From Bradyrhizobium jicamae (lineage in GTDB: Bacteria > Pseudomonadota > Alphaproteobacteria > Rhizobiales > Xanthobacteraceae): a DNA stretch of 64,000 nt. Where the stretch lies: NCBI RefSeq assembly GCF_018130695.1, contig NZ_JAFCJX010000020.1, forward strand, positions 62,001-126,000, in the 5' to 3' direction. Positions within the stretch are counted from its first letter, which is position 1, and each line of letters opens with the position of its first letter. The notes under the pieces were generated by a model that was not told the DNA's origin, made no database searches, and saw nothing but the letters and a program-made list of their open reading frames with translations. The position numbers and the translations under genes are program-made. Positions 33,520 to 41,059 of this stretch are shown in pieces.

Positions 33520-33888
33520 ATGCGAAAATTCTTCACGGCATTGGTCGTCATCCCGCTGGGACTGATCTTCATCGCCTTCGCGGTCGCCAACCGTCATTGG
33601 GTCACGGTGTCGTTCGGGCCCCTCAATTCAGTGACGATGCCGCTGTTCGTCCTCATCATCGCCGTGGCGATCCTCGGCGTGATCGCCGGCGGCACCGCGG
33701 TCTGGCGCCGGCAGGGACGCTGGCGCCGTGCCGCCCGCCAGCATGAGGCCGATGCCCGCCAGGCCCGTGCCGAACTCGCCGATCTCAGGGCGGCGAACGC
33801 CCGGGGCGATGCCCAGCGCCAGCCGGCGCGGGCCCAGCTCGGTTTTTACGGGTCTGCCGGGCGAGACAAGCAGGGCGCGACGTTGTAG
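33520..33888 (+). CDS. lapA: LapA-domain (DUF1049) membrane protein
   Basis: A 122-residue protein with two membrane helices (residues 5-24 and 42-63, separated by NRHWVTVSFGPLN) and a charged coiled cytoplasmic tail (EADARQARAELADLRAANAR). This is the LapA layout; LapA with LapB helps set LPS amount through LpxC degradation in enterics. There is also an ATG at 33514; the second ATG is better spaced from the GAGAG. It follows ihfB by 70 bp and precedes trpF. Confidence 0.8.
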   Translation: MRKFFTALVVIPLGLIFIAFAVANRHWVTVSFGPLNSVTMPLFVLIIAVAILGVIAGGTAVWRRQGRWRRAARQHEADARQARAELADLRAANARGDAQRQPARAQLGFYGSAGRDKQGATL

Positions 33889-33965
33889 AACCCGCCCCGT
33901 CGGTCCCGGGCGAGCCCGGTTCCGGCTGCCCGAAAATCCGCTTTGACAATTCGTTCTGAGAGACC

Positions 33966-34625
33966 ATGTCCCTGCTCGTCAAAATCTGCGGCCTGTCCAC
34001 GCGCGAGACGCTCGACGTCGCGCTGGATGCTGGCGCCGATATGGTCGGGTTCGTGTTCTTCCCGCCGTCACCGCGCCACATCAGCCTCGAGGTCGCGCGC
34101 GATCTCGGCGGCCGCGCCAAGGGGCGCGCGGTCAAGGTCGCGTTGACGGTCGACGCCGATGACGCGACGCTCGAAAACATCGTCGAGACGCTGCGGCCCG
34201 ATATCCTGCAGCTGCACGGCAAGGAAACCACCGCGCGGCTGCGCGACATCAAGCAGAAATTCGGCCTGCCCCTAATGAAGGCGCTGCCGGTCGAGGCCGC
34301 GGACGATCTCGCAGCCTTGCCCGGCTATGCCAGCGTCGCCGACCGCATCCTGTTCGATGCCCGCGCGCCGAAGGGCGCGACGCGGCCGGGCGGGCTCGGC
34401 GCCACCTTCGATTGGCACGTGCTGGAGAAGCTCGATCTTAAGGTACCCTTCATGGTCTCCGGCGGGCTGCATGCCGACAATGTCGCGGAGGCCGTCAGCG
34501 TCACCCGCGCCGGCGGCGTCGACGTCTCCTCGGGCGTCGAGCGGTCGCCCGGCATCAAGGATCCCGAGCTGATCCGCGCTTTCATTCGCGCTGCGCGCGC
34601 CACTCAAGAACTGACGGTTCGATGA
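33966..34625 (+). CDS. trpF: phosphoribosylanthranilate isomerase
   Basis: A 219-residue TIM-barrel enzyme. The catalytic Cys is in VKICGLSTRETLDVALDAGAD, GFVFFPPSPRHI follows, the catalytic Asp-containing strand is VKVALTVDADDATL, and the phosphate site is PFMVSGGLHADNV ... GVDVSSGVERSPG. It isomerises PRA to CdRP in tryptophan synthesis. Its stop overlaps the trpB ATG (ATGA, 34622-34625). Confidence 0.96.
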   Translation: MSLLVKICGLSTRETLDVALDAGADMVGFVFFPPSPRHISLEVARDLGGRAKGRAVKVALTVDADDATLENIVETLRPDILQLHGKETTARLRDIKQKFGLPLMKALPVEAADDLAALPGYASVADRILFDARAPKGATRPGGLGATFDWHVLEKLDLKVPFMVSGGLHADNVAEAVSVTRAGGVDVSSGVERSPGIKDPELIRAFIRAARATQELTVR

Positions 34626-35839
34626 ATAAAAACCTTCCCAACTCCTTCCGCACCGGGCCTGACGAGCGCGGGCATTTCGGCATCTTCGGCGGACGCTATG
34701 TCGCGGAAACGCTGATGCCGCTGATCCTCGAGCTGGAAAAGGCCTACGCCGACGCCAAGGCCGATCCGGCGTTCCAGGCCGAGATGAACGGCTATCTGAA
34801 GGCCTATGTCGGCCGGCCCTCGCCGCTGTATTTCGCCGAGCGGCTCACCGAGCACCTCGGCGGCGCCAAGATCTATCTGAAGCGCGAGGAGCTGAATCAC
34901 ACCGGCTCGCACAAGGTCAACAACGTGCTCGGCCAGATCATGGTCGCGCGGCGCATGGGCAAGAAGCGCATCATCGCCGAGACCGGGGCCGGCCAGCATG
35001 GCGTGGCAACCGCGACGCTGTGCGCGCGCTTCGGCCTCGAATGCGTCGTCTATATGGGTGCGGTCGACGTCGAGCGGCAGCAGCCCAACGTGATCCGCAT
35101 GGAGATGCTCGGCGCCAAGGTGGTCCCGGTGCAGTCGGGCGCGCGCACGCTGAAGGACGCGATGAACGACGCGCTGCGCGATTGGGTCACCAACGTGCAC
35201 AACACCTTCTACTGCATCGGCACGGTGGCAGGGCCGCACCCCTATCCGATGATGGTGCGCGACTTCCAGTCGATCATCGGCCACGAGACGCGCGAGCAGA
35301 TGCAGGAAGTGGAAGGCCGCCTGCCGGACTCGCTGATCGCCTGCATCGGCGGCGGCTCCAATGCGATGGGGCTGTTCCATCCGTTCCTCGACGATCCCAG
35401 CGTCGAGATATTCGGTGTCGAAGCGGCCGGCCACGGCCTGACGCAGCTGCATGCGGCGTCGATCGCGGGTGGCCGTCCCGGCGTGCTGCATGGCAACCGC
35501 ACTTACCTTCTGATGGATGCCGACGGGCAGATCGAGGAAGCGCACTCGATCTCGGCCGGCCTCGATTATCCCGGCATCGGGCCCGAACATTCCTGGCTGC
35601 ATGAAACCGGCCGCGTGAAATATCTTTCGGCGACCGACGAGGAGGCGCTGGCAGCATTCAAGCTGCTGTCGCGGCTCGAAGGCATCATCCCCGCGCTGGA
35701 ATCGGCGCACGCGATCGCCAAGCTGTCCGAGCTCGCGCCGCAGCGGCCGAAGGATCATCTGATGGTGGTCAACCTCTCCGGCCGCGGCGACAAGGACGTG
35801 CCGCAGGTCGGCGACATCTTGAAGGGCAGGAAGAAGTGA
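34622..35839 (+). CDS. trpB: tryptophan synthase beta subunit
   Basis: A 405-residue PLP enzyme. The PLP lysine is in NHTGSHKVNNVLGQ, the catalytic Glu in AETGAGQHGVATA, and the glycine-rich phosphate loop is CIGGGSNAMG. It condenses indole and serine. It starts in overlap with trpF. In most relatives trpA follows at once; here about 500 bp, including a DUF559 gene on the opposite strand and its framing repeats, intervene. Confidence 0.97.
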   Translation: MNKNLPNSFRTGPDERGHFGIFGGRYVAETLMPLILELEKAYADAKADPAFQAEMNGYLKAYVGRPSPLYFAERLTEHLGGAKIYLKREELNHTGSHKVNNVLGQIMVARRMGKKRIIAETGAGQHGVATATLCARFGLECVVYMGAVDVERQQPNVIRMEMLGAKVVPVQSGARTLKDAMNDALRDWVTNVHNTFYCIGTVAGPHPYPMMVRDFQSIIGHETREQMQEVEGRLPDSLIACIGGGSNAMGLFHPFLDDPSVEIFGVEAAGHGLTQLHAASIAGGRPGVLHGNRTYLLMDADGQIEEAHSISAGLDYPGIGPEHSWLHETGRVKYLSATDEEALAAFKLLSRLEGIIPALESAHAIAKLSELAPQRPKDHLMVVNLSGRGDKDVPQVGDILKGRKK

Positions 35840-35859
35840 TCCGAGGGACGCGCCTTCTT

Positions 35860-35909
35860 CACCTCTCCCCGTCGGGGAGAGGTCGGCCGCGCAGCGGCCG
35901 GGTGAGGGG
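35860..35909. repeat. left palindromic repeat framing the DUF559 gene
   Basis: CACCTCTCCCC-GTC-GGGGAGAGGT hairpin followed by a second hairpin CGGCC-GCGCA-GCGGCCG and GGTGAGGGG. It is the near-exact reverse complement of the right unit at 36265-36313 and matches the doublet at 15.06-15.19 kb. Confidence 0.88.
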
Positions 35910-35918
35910 CCTCTCCGC

Positions 35919-36263
35919 TCATTCGAACCGTAGTGAAGTTTCGATCATCTCGAGCACCCCCTCGAGGTTTTCGTACACATCGGTGTTGGAGACTCGCACG
36001 ACGAGGAATCCGCAGGCCTCAAGGACCTCCGTCCGCTTTGCATCGCGCTTGATTTCCGAAGCCGTGGAATGTGTAACGCCGTCCACCTCGACGATCAGCT
36101 TGCCGTCAAGCGTGACGAAATCGACGATGTATCGATCAATTGGATGTTGGCGCCGAAACTTCCATCGCTCCAGCCGTCGATTGCGCAATGCTTGCCAAAG
36201 CTTCGCCTCGGCGCTCGTTTGTGACGCGCGGAGGCTTCTCGCTCTTGCCTTGAACCGCTCCAT
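35919..36263 (-). CDS. DUF559 (Vsr-like) endonuclease-domain protein framed by inverted repeats
   Basis: A 114-residue protein of the DUF559 group, related to the Vsr/PD-(D/E)xK nucleases. AEAKLWQALRNRRLERWKFRRQ is the family start. The active-site strand pair is IDRYIVDFVTLDGKLIVEVDG, with Asp48 and Glu59-x-Asp61 fitting the PD...ExK-type metal site, and HSTASEIKRDAKRTEVLEACGFLVVRV follows. The gene fills the whole space between two inverted palindromic repeats, its ATG lying one base from the right repeat, and the GAGGGGG that serves as Shine-Dalgarno belongs to that repeat. It sits antisense inside the trp operon. A role in spreading the repeats is an inference. Confidence 0.85.
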   Translation of the reverse strand: MERFKARARSLRASQTSAEAKLWQALRNRRLERWKFRRQHPIDRYIVDFVTLDGKLIVEVDGVTHSTASEIKRDAKRTEVLEACGFLVVRVSNTDVYENLEGVLEMIETSLRFE

Positions 36264-36264
36264 C

Positions 36265-36313
36265 CCCCTCACCCGGCTGCTGCGCAGCCGACCTCTCCCC
36301 GGAGGGGAGAGGT
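36265..36313. repeat. right palindromic repeat framing the DUF559 gene
   Basis: CCCCTCACCCGGC ... GCCGACCTCTCCCC-GGA-GGGGAGAGGT, the inverted partner of 35860-35909. It also provides the ribosome site of the DUF559 gene. Confidence 0.88.
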
Positions 36314-36335
36314 ATAGCACAGCGACGGCCAAACC

Positions 36336-37172
36336 ATGACCACCCGTATCGACGCGAAGTTCGCTGAACTCAAGAAGCAGGGCCGCGCGGCCTTCGTCAC
36401 CTTCGTGATGGCCGGCGATCCCGACCCTGCGACCTCGCTCGAGGTCGTGAAGGCGCTGCCGAAGGCCGGCGCCGACATCATCGAGCTCGGCATGCCCTTC
36501 ACCGATCCGATGGCCGACGGTCCCTCGATCCAGGCCGCAGGCCTGCGCGCGCTCAAGGTCGGCATGACCTTGCGCAAGACGCTGGAGCTGGTGCGCGATT
36601 TCCGCGAGGACGACGCGACCACGCCGATCGTGCTGATGGGGTACTACAATCCGATCTACATCTACGGCGTCGATACGTTTCTGGCCGACGCCAGGACCGC
36701 CGGCGTCGACGGCCTGATCATCGTCGACCTGCCGCCGGAAGAGGACACCGAGCTCTGCATCCCCGCGATGAAGGCCGGGCTGAACTTCATCCGCCTGGCG
36801 ACGCCGACCACCGACGACAAGCGCCTGCCGGCGGTGCTCGCGAACACCTCGGGCTTTGTCTATTACGTCGCGATCGCGGGCATCACCGGCGCAGCGGCCG
36901 CCGATTCGAAAGTGGTCGGAGAAGCGGTGGCACGGATCAAGCGGCACACCAAGCTGCCGGTCTGCGTCGGCTTCGGTATCCGCACGCCGGAGCAGGCGCG
37001 GGCGATCGCCGAGCACGCCAATGGCTCCGTGGTCGGCACCGCCCTGGTCGATGCCCTCAAGGGCAGCCTCGACGCCGAGGGCCGGGCGACCACCAAGACC
37101 GTGCCCGCCGTGGCCGATCTGGTCGCCGCCCTGGCGCAGGGCGTCCGCGGCGCCAAGCAGGCCGCAGAATAA
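36336..37172 (+). CDS. trpA: tryptophan synthase alpha subunit
   Basis: A 278-residue TIM barrel. The catalytic Glu is in ADIIELGMPFTDPMADGP, the catalytic Asp in GLIIVDLPPEE, and the phosphate loops GFGIRTPEQARAIAEHANGSVVGTALVDA close the site. It cleaves indole-3-glycerol phosphate and channels indole to TrpB. Its ATG lies 23 bp after the right repeat, so its expression may now depend on a promoter in or after the repeat. Confidence 0.96.
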   Translation: MTTRIDAKFAELKKQGRAAFVTFVMAGDPDPATSLEVVKALPKAGADIIELGMPFTDPMADGPSIQAAGLRALKVGMTLRKTLELVRDFREDDATTPIVLMGYYNPIYIYGVDTFLADARTAGVDGLIIVDLPPEEDTELCIPAMKAGLNFIRLATPTTDDKRLPAVLANTSGFVYYVAIAGITGAAAADSKVVGEAVARIKRHTKLPVCVGFGIRTPEQARAIAEHANGSVVGTALVDALKGSLDAEGRATTKTVPAVADLVAALAQGVRGAKQAAE

Positions 37173-37200
37173 GCCACAATTTGAGGCAACAAGGCCGCCA

Positions 37201-37303
37201 GAGCGTTTTCCAGCGAAGTGGACCCCGGTTCGCGGGAAGAAAACGCGTCAGAACTAGAATCTAGAGCCCCGTTCCGATGCAATCGGAACGGAAAAGGCTC
37301 TAG
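37201..37303. repeat. dispersed palindromic repeats (family B and a CTAGAGCC palindrome)
   Basis: 37201-37252: GCGTTTTCCAGCGAAGTGG ... CGGTTCGCG..AAGAAAACGCGTC, also at 49152-49203 and, inverted, at 57828-57873. It is followed by 37261-37303: CTAGAGCC, CCGTTCCGAT-GCA-ATCGGAACGG, GGCTCTAG, a second palindrome. Both lie between trpA and accD. Confidence 0.85.
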
Positions 37304-37376
37304 CGGCTTGCCGGGGTTCCTCCGGCCCGCCATATATCCACCCGATGCGGGACCGATCCGCATTCTGGAGGGAACC

Positions 37377-38318
37377 ATGAACTGGCTCACCAATGTCGTC
37401 CGGCCGAAGATCCGCAACATCCTGCGCCGCGAGACGCCGGAGAACCTCTGGATCAAGTGCCCGGATTCCGGACAGCTCGTGTTCTACAAGGACGTCGAGG
37501 CCAACCAGTTCGTCATTCCCGGCTCGAACTACCACATGCGCATGGGCGCAGTGGCGCGGCTGAAGTCGATCTTCGACAACGAGACCTGGTTCGACGTGGC
37601 GCTGCCCGAGGTGACGCCCGATCCGCTGAAATTCCGCGACGAGCGCAAATATGTCGACCGCATCAAGGATGCCCGCGCCAAGACCGGGCTGAACGACGCG
37701 ATCAAGGTCGGCTACGGCAAGCTCGAAGGTGCCGGCGTCGTGGTCGCGGTGCAGGATTTCGATTTCATGGGCGGCTCGCTCGGCATGGCCGCGGGTGAAG
37801 CGATCGTGCGCGGGCTCGAGCTCGCGGTCGAGAAGAAGTCGCCCTTCATCATGTTCGCGGCCTCAGGCGGCGCGCGGATGCAGGAGGGTATCCTGTCGCT
37901 GATGCAGATGCCGCGCACCACCGTCGGCGTGCAGATGCTGCGCGAGGCCAGGCAGCCCTACATCGTGGTGCTGACCAACCCGACCACCGGCGGCGTCACC
38001 GCGTCCTATGCAATGCTCGGCGACGTGCAGATCGCCGAGCCCGGCGCGCTGATCGGCTTTGCCGGCGCGCGCGTCATCGAACAAACCATCCGCGAGAAGC
38101 TCCCCGAGGGTTTCCAGCGCGCCGAGTATCTCAAAGAGCACGGCATGGTCGACATGGTCGTGCATCGCCATGAGATGAAGGCGACGCTGGCGCGGCTGTG
38201 CCGGCTGCTGACCAAGGCGCCGGCGCTCGAGACCGCATCGAAGCCCGCGGCGCCGGTCACGACGCCGGCCCAGATCGTGACGGCGCCGGAGACGGTGCCG
38301 GCTGCGCCGCACGCGTGA
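37377..38318 (+). CDS. accD: acetyl-CoA carboxylase carboxyltransferase subunit beta, degenerate zinc ribbon
   Basis: A 313-residue carboxyltransferase. ENLWIKCPDSGQLVFYKDVEA, FVIPGSNYHMRMGAV and the oxyanion/CoA region SGGARMQEGILSLMQM, with TNPTTGGVTASYAMLGD, identify AccD. It moves carboxyl from biotin to acetyl-CoA with AccA. In E. coli the N-terminus carries a four-Cys zinc ribbon; here only the first Cys (residue 29) remains and the others are Ser/Pro/Ser. The tail after residue 285 is Ala/Pro-rich. The ATG at 37377 follows CTGGAGGG. It overlaps folC. Confidence 0.95.
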   Translation: MNWLTNVVRPKIRNILRRETPENLWIKCPDSGQLVFYKDVEANQFVIPGSNYHMRMGAVARLKSIFDNETWFDVALPEVTPDPLKFRDERKYVDRIKDARAKTGLNDAIKVGYGKLEGAGVVVAVQDFDFMGGSLGMAAGEAIVRGLELAVEKKSPFIMFAASGGARMQEGILSLMQMPRTTVGVQMLREARQPYIVVLTNPTTGGVTASYAMLGDVQIAEPGALIGFAGARVIEQTIREKLPEGFQRAEYLKEHGMVDMVVHRHEMKATLARLCRLLTKAPALETASKPAAPVTTPAQIVTAPETVPAAPHA

Positions 38319-39658
38319 GCGCACCAGCCGCCTCATCGCAACCCTCGCTGGAGGCGTTGATCGCGCGGCTGTCGAAGCTGCATCCGAAAAGCATCGATCT
38401 CGGCCTCGACCGCATGCATGCGCTGCTGGCGCGGCTCGATCACCCCGAGCGCAAGCTGCCGCCGGTGATTCATGTCGCCGGCACCAACGGCAAGGGCTCG
38501 ACCATCGCCTTCCTGCGCGCGATCCTGGAAGCCGCAGGCCTGCGCGTGCATGTCTTCACCTCGCCGCATCTGGTGCGGCTCAATGAATGCTACCGGCTGG
38601 GCGCGGTCGGCGGCGGCAAGCTGGTCGGCGACGACGAATTGCTGGCCGCGCTCGAACATTGCGAGCGCGTCAACGCCGGCGATCCCGCGACCGTCTTCGA
38701 GATCGAAACCGCGGCGGCGTTCTGCCTGTTCGCCGCGCATCCCGCCGATGTCGTGCTGCTCGAAGTCGGCCTCGGCGGCCGGCTCGATTCGACCAACGTC
38801 GTTGAGACGCCGCTTGCCTCCGTGATCGCGCCAATCAGCATGGATCACACGGAATTCCTCGGCGATAATTTGACGTCGATCGCGAGCGAGAAGGCCGCGA
38901 TCATCAGGCGAAAGGTACCGGTGATCGCTGCCGAGCAGGCGCCGGAGGCGATGGCGGTGATCGAGACGCAAGCGGGCCGCATGCGCGCGCCGCTGCACGC
39001 CGCCGGCCAGCAATGGCATGTCGGTGTCGAGCGCGGCCGGCTGGTCTATCAGGATGACCGCGGCCTGCTGGATCTCGCCGCGCCAAAGCTGTTCGGCCGG
39101 CATCAGTTCGACAATGCGGGACTGGCGATCGCCACCTTGCGCGCCATCGATGCATTCAAGCTCAACATCGCTGCCTTCGAGGCCGGCATCGTCAATGCCG
39201 AATGGCCGGCGCGAATGCAGCGGCTGACGTCAGGCGCGCTGGTCAGCCGGGGACCGCAGGGCTCCGAGCTTTGGCTCGATGGCGGCCACAATGCCGAGGG
39301 CGGCCGCGTCGTGGCCGCGACGCTCGGCGATCTCGAAGAGCGCGTGTCACGTCCGCTGGTCGTCGTCGCCGGCATGATGGGCAACAAGGATGCGAATGCG
39401 TTTCTCGCCAATTTCGCCGGCCTGACGCGTCACATCATCGCGGTGCCGGTGCCCGGCCGTGCGGGCGGCATGCCGCCGGACCGGCTGGCCGATGCTGCAC
39501 GCGCGCTCGGCATGCGCGTGGAGACTGCTGCTTCCGTCGAGGCCGCGCTGCAGCGTCTCGCGACGCTCGCCTACGAAGTGCCGCCGCGCATCCTGATCAC
39601 TGGCTCGCTCTATCTCGCCGGCCCCGTGCTGGCGGCGAATGGTACGCCTCCTGCATGA
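38315..39658 (+). CDS. folC: folylpolyglutamate synthase / dihydrofolate synthase
   Basis: A 447-residue Mur-ligase-like enzyme. The P-loop HVAGTNGKGSTIAFL (residues 53-67), LNECYRLGAVGG, ETAAAFCLFA and EVGLGGRLDSTNV are diagnostic, and the C-terminal domain has LDGGHNAEGGRVV. It adds glutamate to dihydropteroate and folates. The GTG start (38315) overlaps the accD stop (GTGA), matching the accD-folC coupling of many proteobacteria; the longer frame inside accD is a shadow. Confidence 0.95.
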   Translation: MSAPAASSQPSLEALIARLSKLHPKSIDLGLDRMHALLARLDHPERKLPPVIHVAGTNGKGSTIAFLRAILEAAGLRVHVFTSPHLVRLNECYRLGAVGGGKLVGDDELLAALEHCERVNAGDPATVFEIETAAAFCLFAAHPADVVLLEVGLGGRLDSTNVVETPLASVIAPISMDHTEFLGDNLTSIASEKAAIIRRKVPVIAAEQAPEAMAVIETQAGRMRAPLHAAGQQWHVGVERGRLVYQDDRGLLDLAAPKLFGRHQFDNAGLAIATLRAIDAFKLNIAAFEAGIVNAEWPARMQRLTSGALVSRGPQGSELWLDGGHNAEGGRVVAATLGDLEERVSRPLVVVAGMMGNKDANAFLANFAGLTRHIIAVPVPGRAGGMPPDRLADAARALGMRVETAASVEAALQRLATLAYEVPPRILITGSLYLAGPVLAANGTPPA

Positions 39659-39668
39659 GTTCTCTCGT

Positions 39669-39778
39669 GTCCCGGACGCGGTGCGGCGCGAAGTGCCGCT
39701 CCGCTGAGCCGGGACCTATGCCGATACATGGGCCCCGGCTCTGCAGCGCACCACTGCGCGGTGCGCTGCGTCCGGGGC
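39669..39778. repeat. dispersed imperfect palindromic repeat (family D)
   Basis: CCCGGACGCGGTGCGGCGC ... GCGCACCGCGCAGT-like arms and GCGCTGCGTCCGGGG at the other end form a long imperfect hairpin between folC and the phosphoesterase gene. No coding frame. Confidence 0.65.
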
Positions 39779-39803
39779 AGAAGAGTCTGGAGTAACGAAA
39801 TAG

Positions 39804-40544
39804 ATGCGTTTTGCCGCCATCGCCGACGTTCACGGCAACTATCTCGCGCTGGAGGCTGTGCTCGCCGACATCCGCGCCCAAGGCATTTCCGACATCGTCG
39901 ATCTCGGCGACATGGCGAGCGGTGCGCTCGACGCGCGGCGGACGATGGATGCGCTGATGGCGCTCGATGCCACTCACCTGCTCGGCAATCACGACCGCTA
40001 CCTGATCGATCGTCCGCCGGAGAAGATGGGCTCGTGGGATCGGCCCGCGCATGCGCAGCTCGACGCAAAACATCTCGACTGGCTGCGCACGCTGCCGGCC
40101 ACGCGCGTCTATCGCAACGAGGTTTTCCTCTGTCATGCGACGCCGTCCGACGACGAGACCTATTGGCTGGAGACGGTGCTGCCGAGCGGCGAGGTCTGCA
40201 TGGCCTCGCTGGAATCAATCGAGGAGAAAGCCGCCGGCGTAACGCAGCGCCTGATCCTCTGCGCCCACAGCCACATCGCGCGCGCGGTGCGGCTTCGCGA
40301 TAGCCGGCTGATCGTCAATCCCGGCAGCGTCGGCTCGCCCGGCTATCGCGACGTCCATCCCTACAAGCACGTCGTCGAGGCCGGCTCACCCGACGCGCGC
40401 TACGCGATCCTCGAACGGGTCGACGGTGCGTGGCATGCGACGTTTCGCCATGTGCCGTACGATCACGATGCGATGGCTGCGCTGGCGCGGCAGAACGGCA
40501 AGCCGGAGCTGGCCTCGGCGATCGCGACGGGTTGGATCCGGTAG
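39804..40544 (+). CDS. metallophosphoesterase (YfcE/MJ0936-like)
   Basis: A 246-residue calcineurin-type phosphoesterase. The metal ligands are IADVHGNYLAL (residues 6-16; D-x-H), DLGDMASG (G-D), LLGNHDRY (G-N-H-D), LCHATPSDDE and CAHSHIAR (H-x-H). It should hydrolyse a phosphodiester or phosphomonoester using two metal ions; substrate unknown. A bidirectional terminator follows it, shared with trxA. Confidence 0.9.
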   Translation: MRFAAIADVHGNYLALEAVLADIRAQGISDIVDLGDMASGALDARRTMDALMALDATHLLGNHDRYLIDRPPEKMGSWDRPAHAQLDAKHLDWLRTLPATRVYRNEVFLCHATPSDDETYWLETVLPSGEVCMASLESIEEKAAGVTQRLILCAHSHIARAVRLRDSRLIVNPGSVGSPGYRDVHPYKHVVEAGSPDARYAILERVDGAWHATFRHVPYDHDAMAALARQNGKPELASAIATGWIR

Positions 40545-40554
40545 ATACAAAAAC

Positions 40555-40583
40555 AAAACGGCCGGCATTGCGCCGGCCGTTTC
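40555..40583. terminator. bidirectional intrinsic terminator between the phosphoesterase gene and trxA
   Basis: Stem ACGGCCGGC / GCCGGCCGT, loop ATTGC, with AAAA on the left and TTT on the right, so it works on both strands. Confidence 0.88.
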
Positions 40584-40608
40584 TACAATCAGCAAATTCA
40601 AAGCGGGA

Positions 40609-40929
40609 TCAGACCGCAGCGGTGATCCACTGCTGCAGCTTCGCTTTCGGCGCAGCGCCGACCTGGCGGGAGGCCATCTCGCCGCCCTTGAAGATCATCA
40701 GGGTCGGGATCGACATCACGCCATACTTCGACGCGGTCTTCGGGCTTTCGTCGACGTTGAGCTTCACGATCTTGACCTTGTCGCCCATCGCGCCGGAAAT
40801 CTCGTCAAGTGCGGGCGCGATCATGCGGCAGGGGCCGCACCATTCCGCCCAGAAATCGACGACCACCGGCCCGGTCGCCTTGAGCACTTCGGCTTCGAAA
40901 TCGGCGTCAGAAACCTTGCCAACGGCCAT
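40609..40929 (-). CDS. trxA: thioredoxin
   Basis: A 106-residue thioredoxin with the redox motif WCGPC in VVDFWAEWCGPCRMIAP and the cis-proline segment MSIPTLMIFKGGE. It reduces protein disulphides with NADPH via thioredoxin reductase. The start MAVGKVSD is chosen from family length; the upstream frame is leader. trxA after addA is the usual alphaproteobacterial order. Confidence 0.97.
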   Translation of the reverse strand: MAVGKVSDADFEAEVLKATGPVVVDFWAEWCGPCRMIAPALDEISGAMGDKVKIVKLNVDESPKTASKYGVMSIPTLMIFKGGEMASRQVGAAPKAKLQQWITAAV

Positions 40930-41059
40930 GGGAATACCTCGTTCGGTTTGGACACAAAGGGCGCGGTCCAAGAATCGCTTGGGAATCGCGCCCGGAGAGC
41001 ATGGGTCAAACCTATGAACGCGATCTTGCCGGGTCAAGCTCGGTCACACGGACATGATC

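Noticed and set aside
35860..36313. CRISPR-like array because of repeated palindromes
   Set aside because: Only two inverted units framing one gene; no regular direct repeats or spacers, and no cas genes anywhere in the window.
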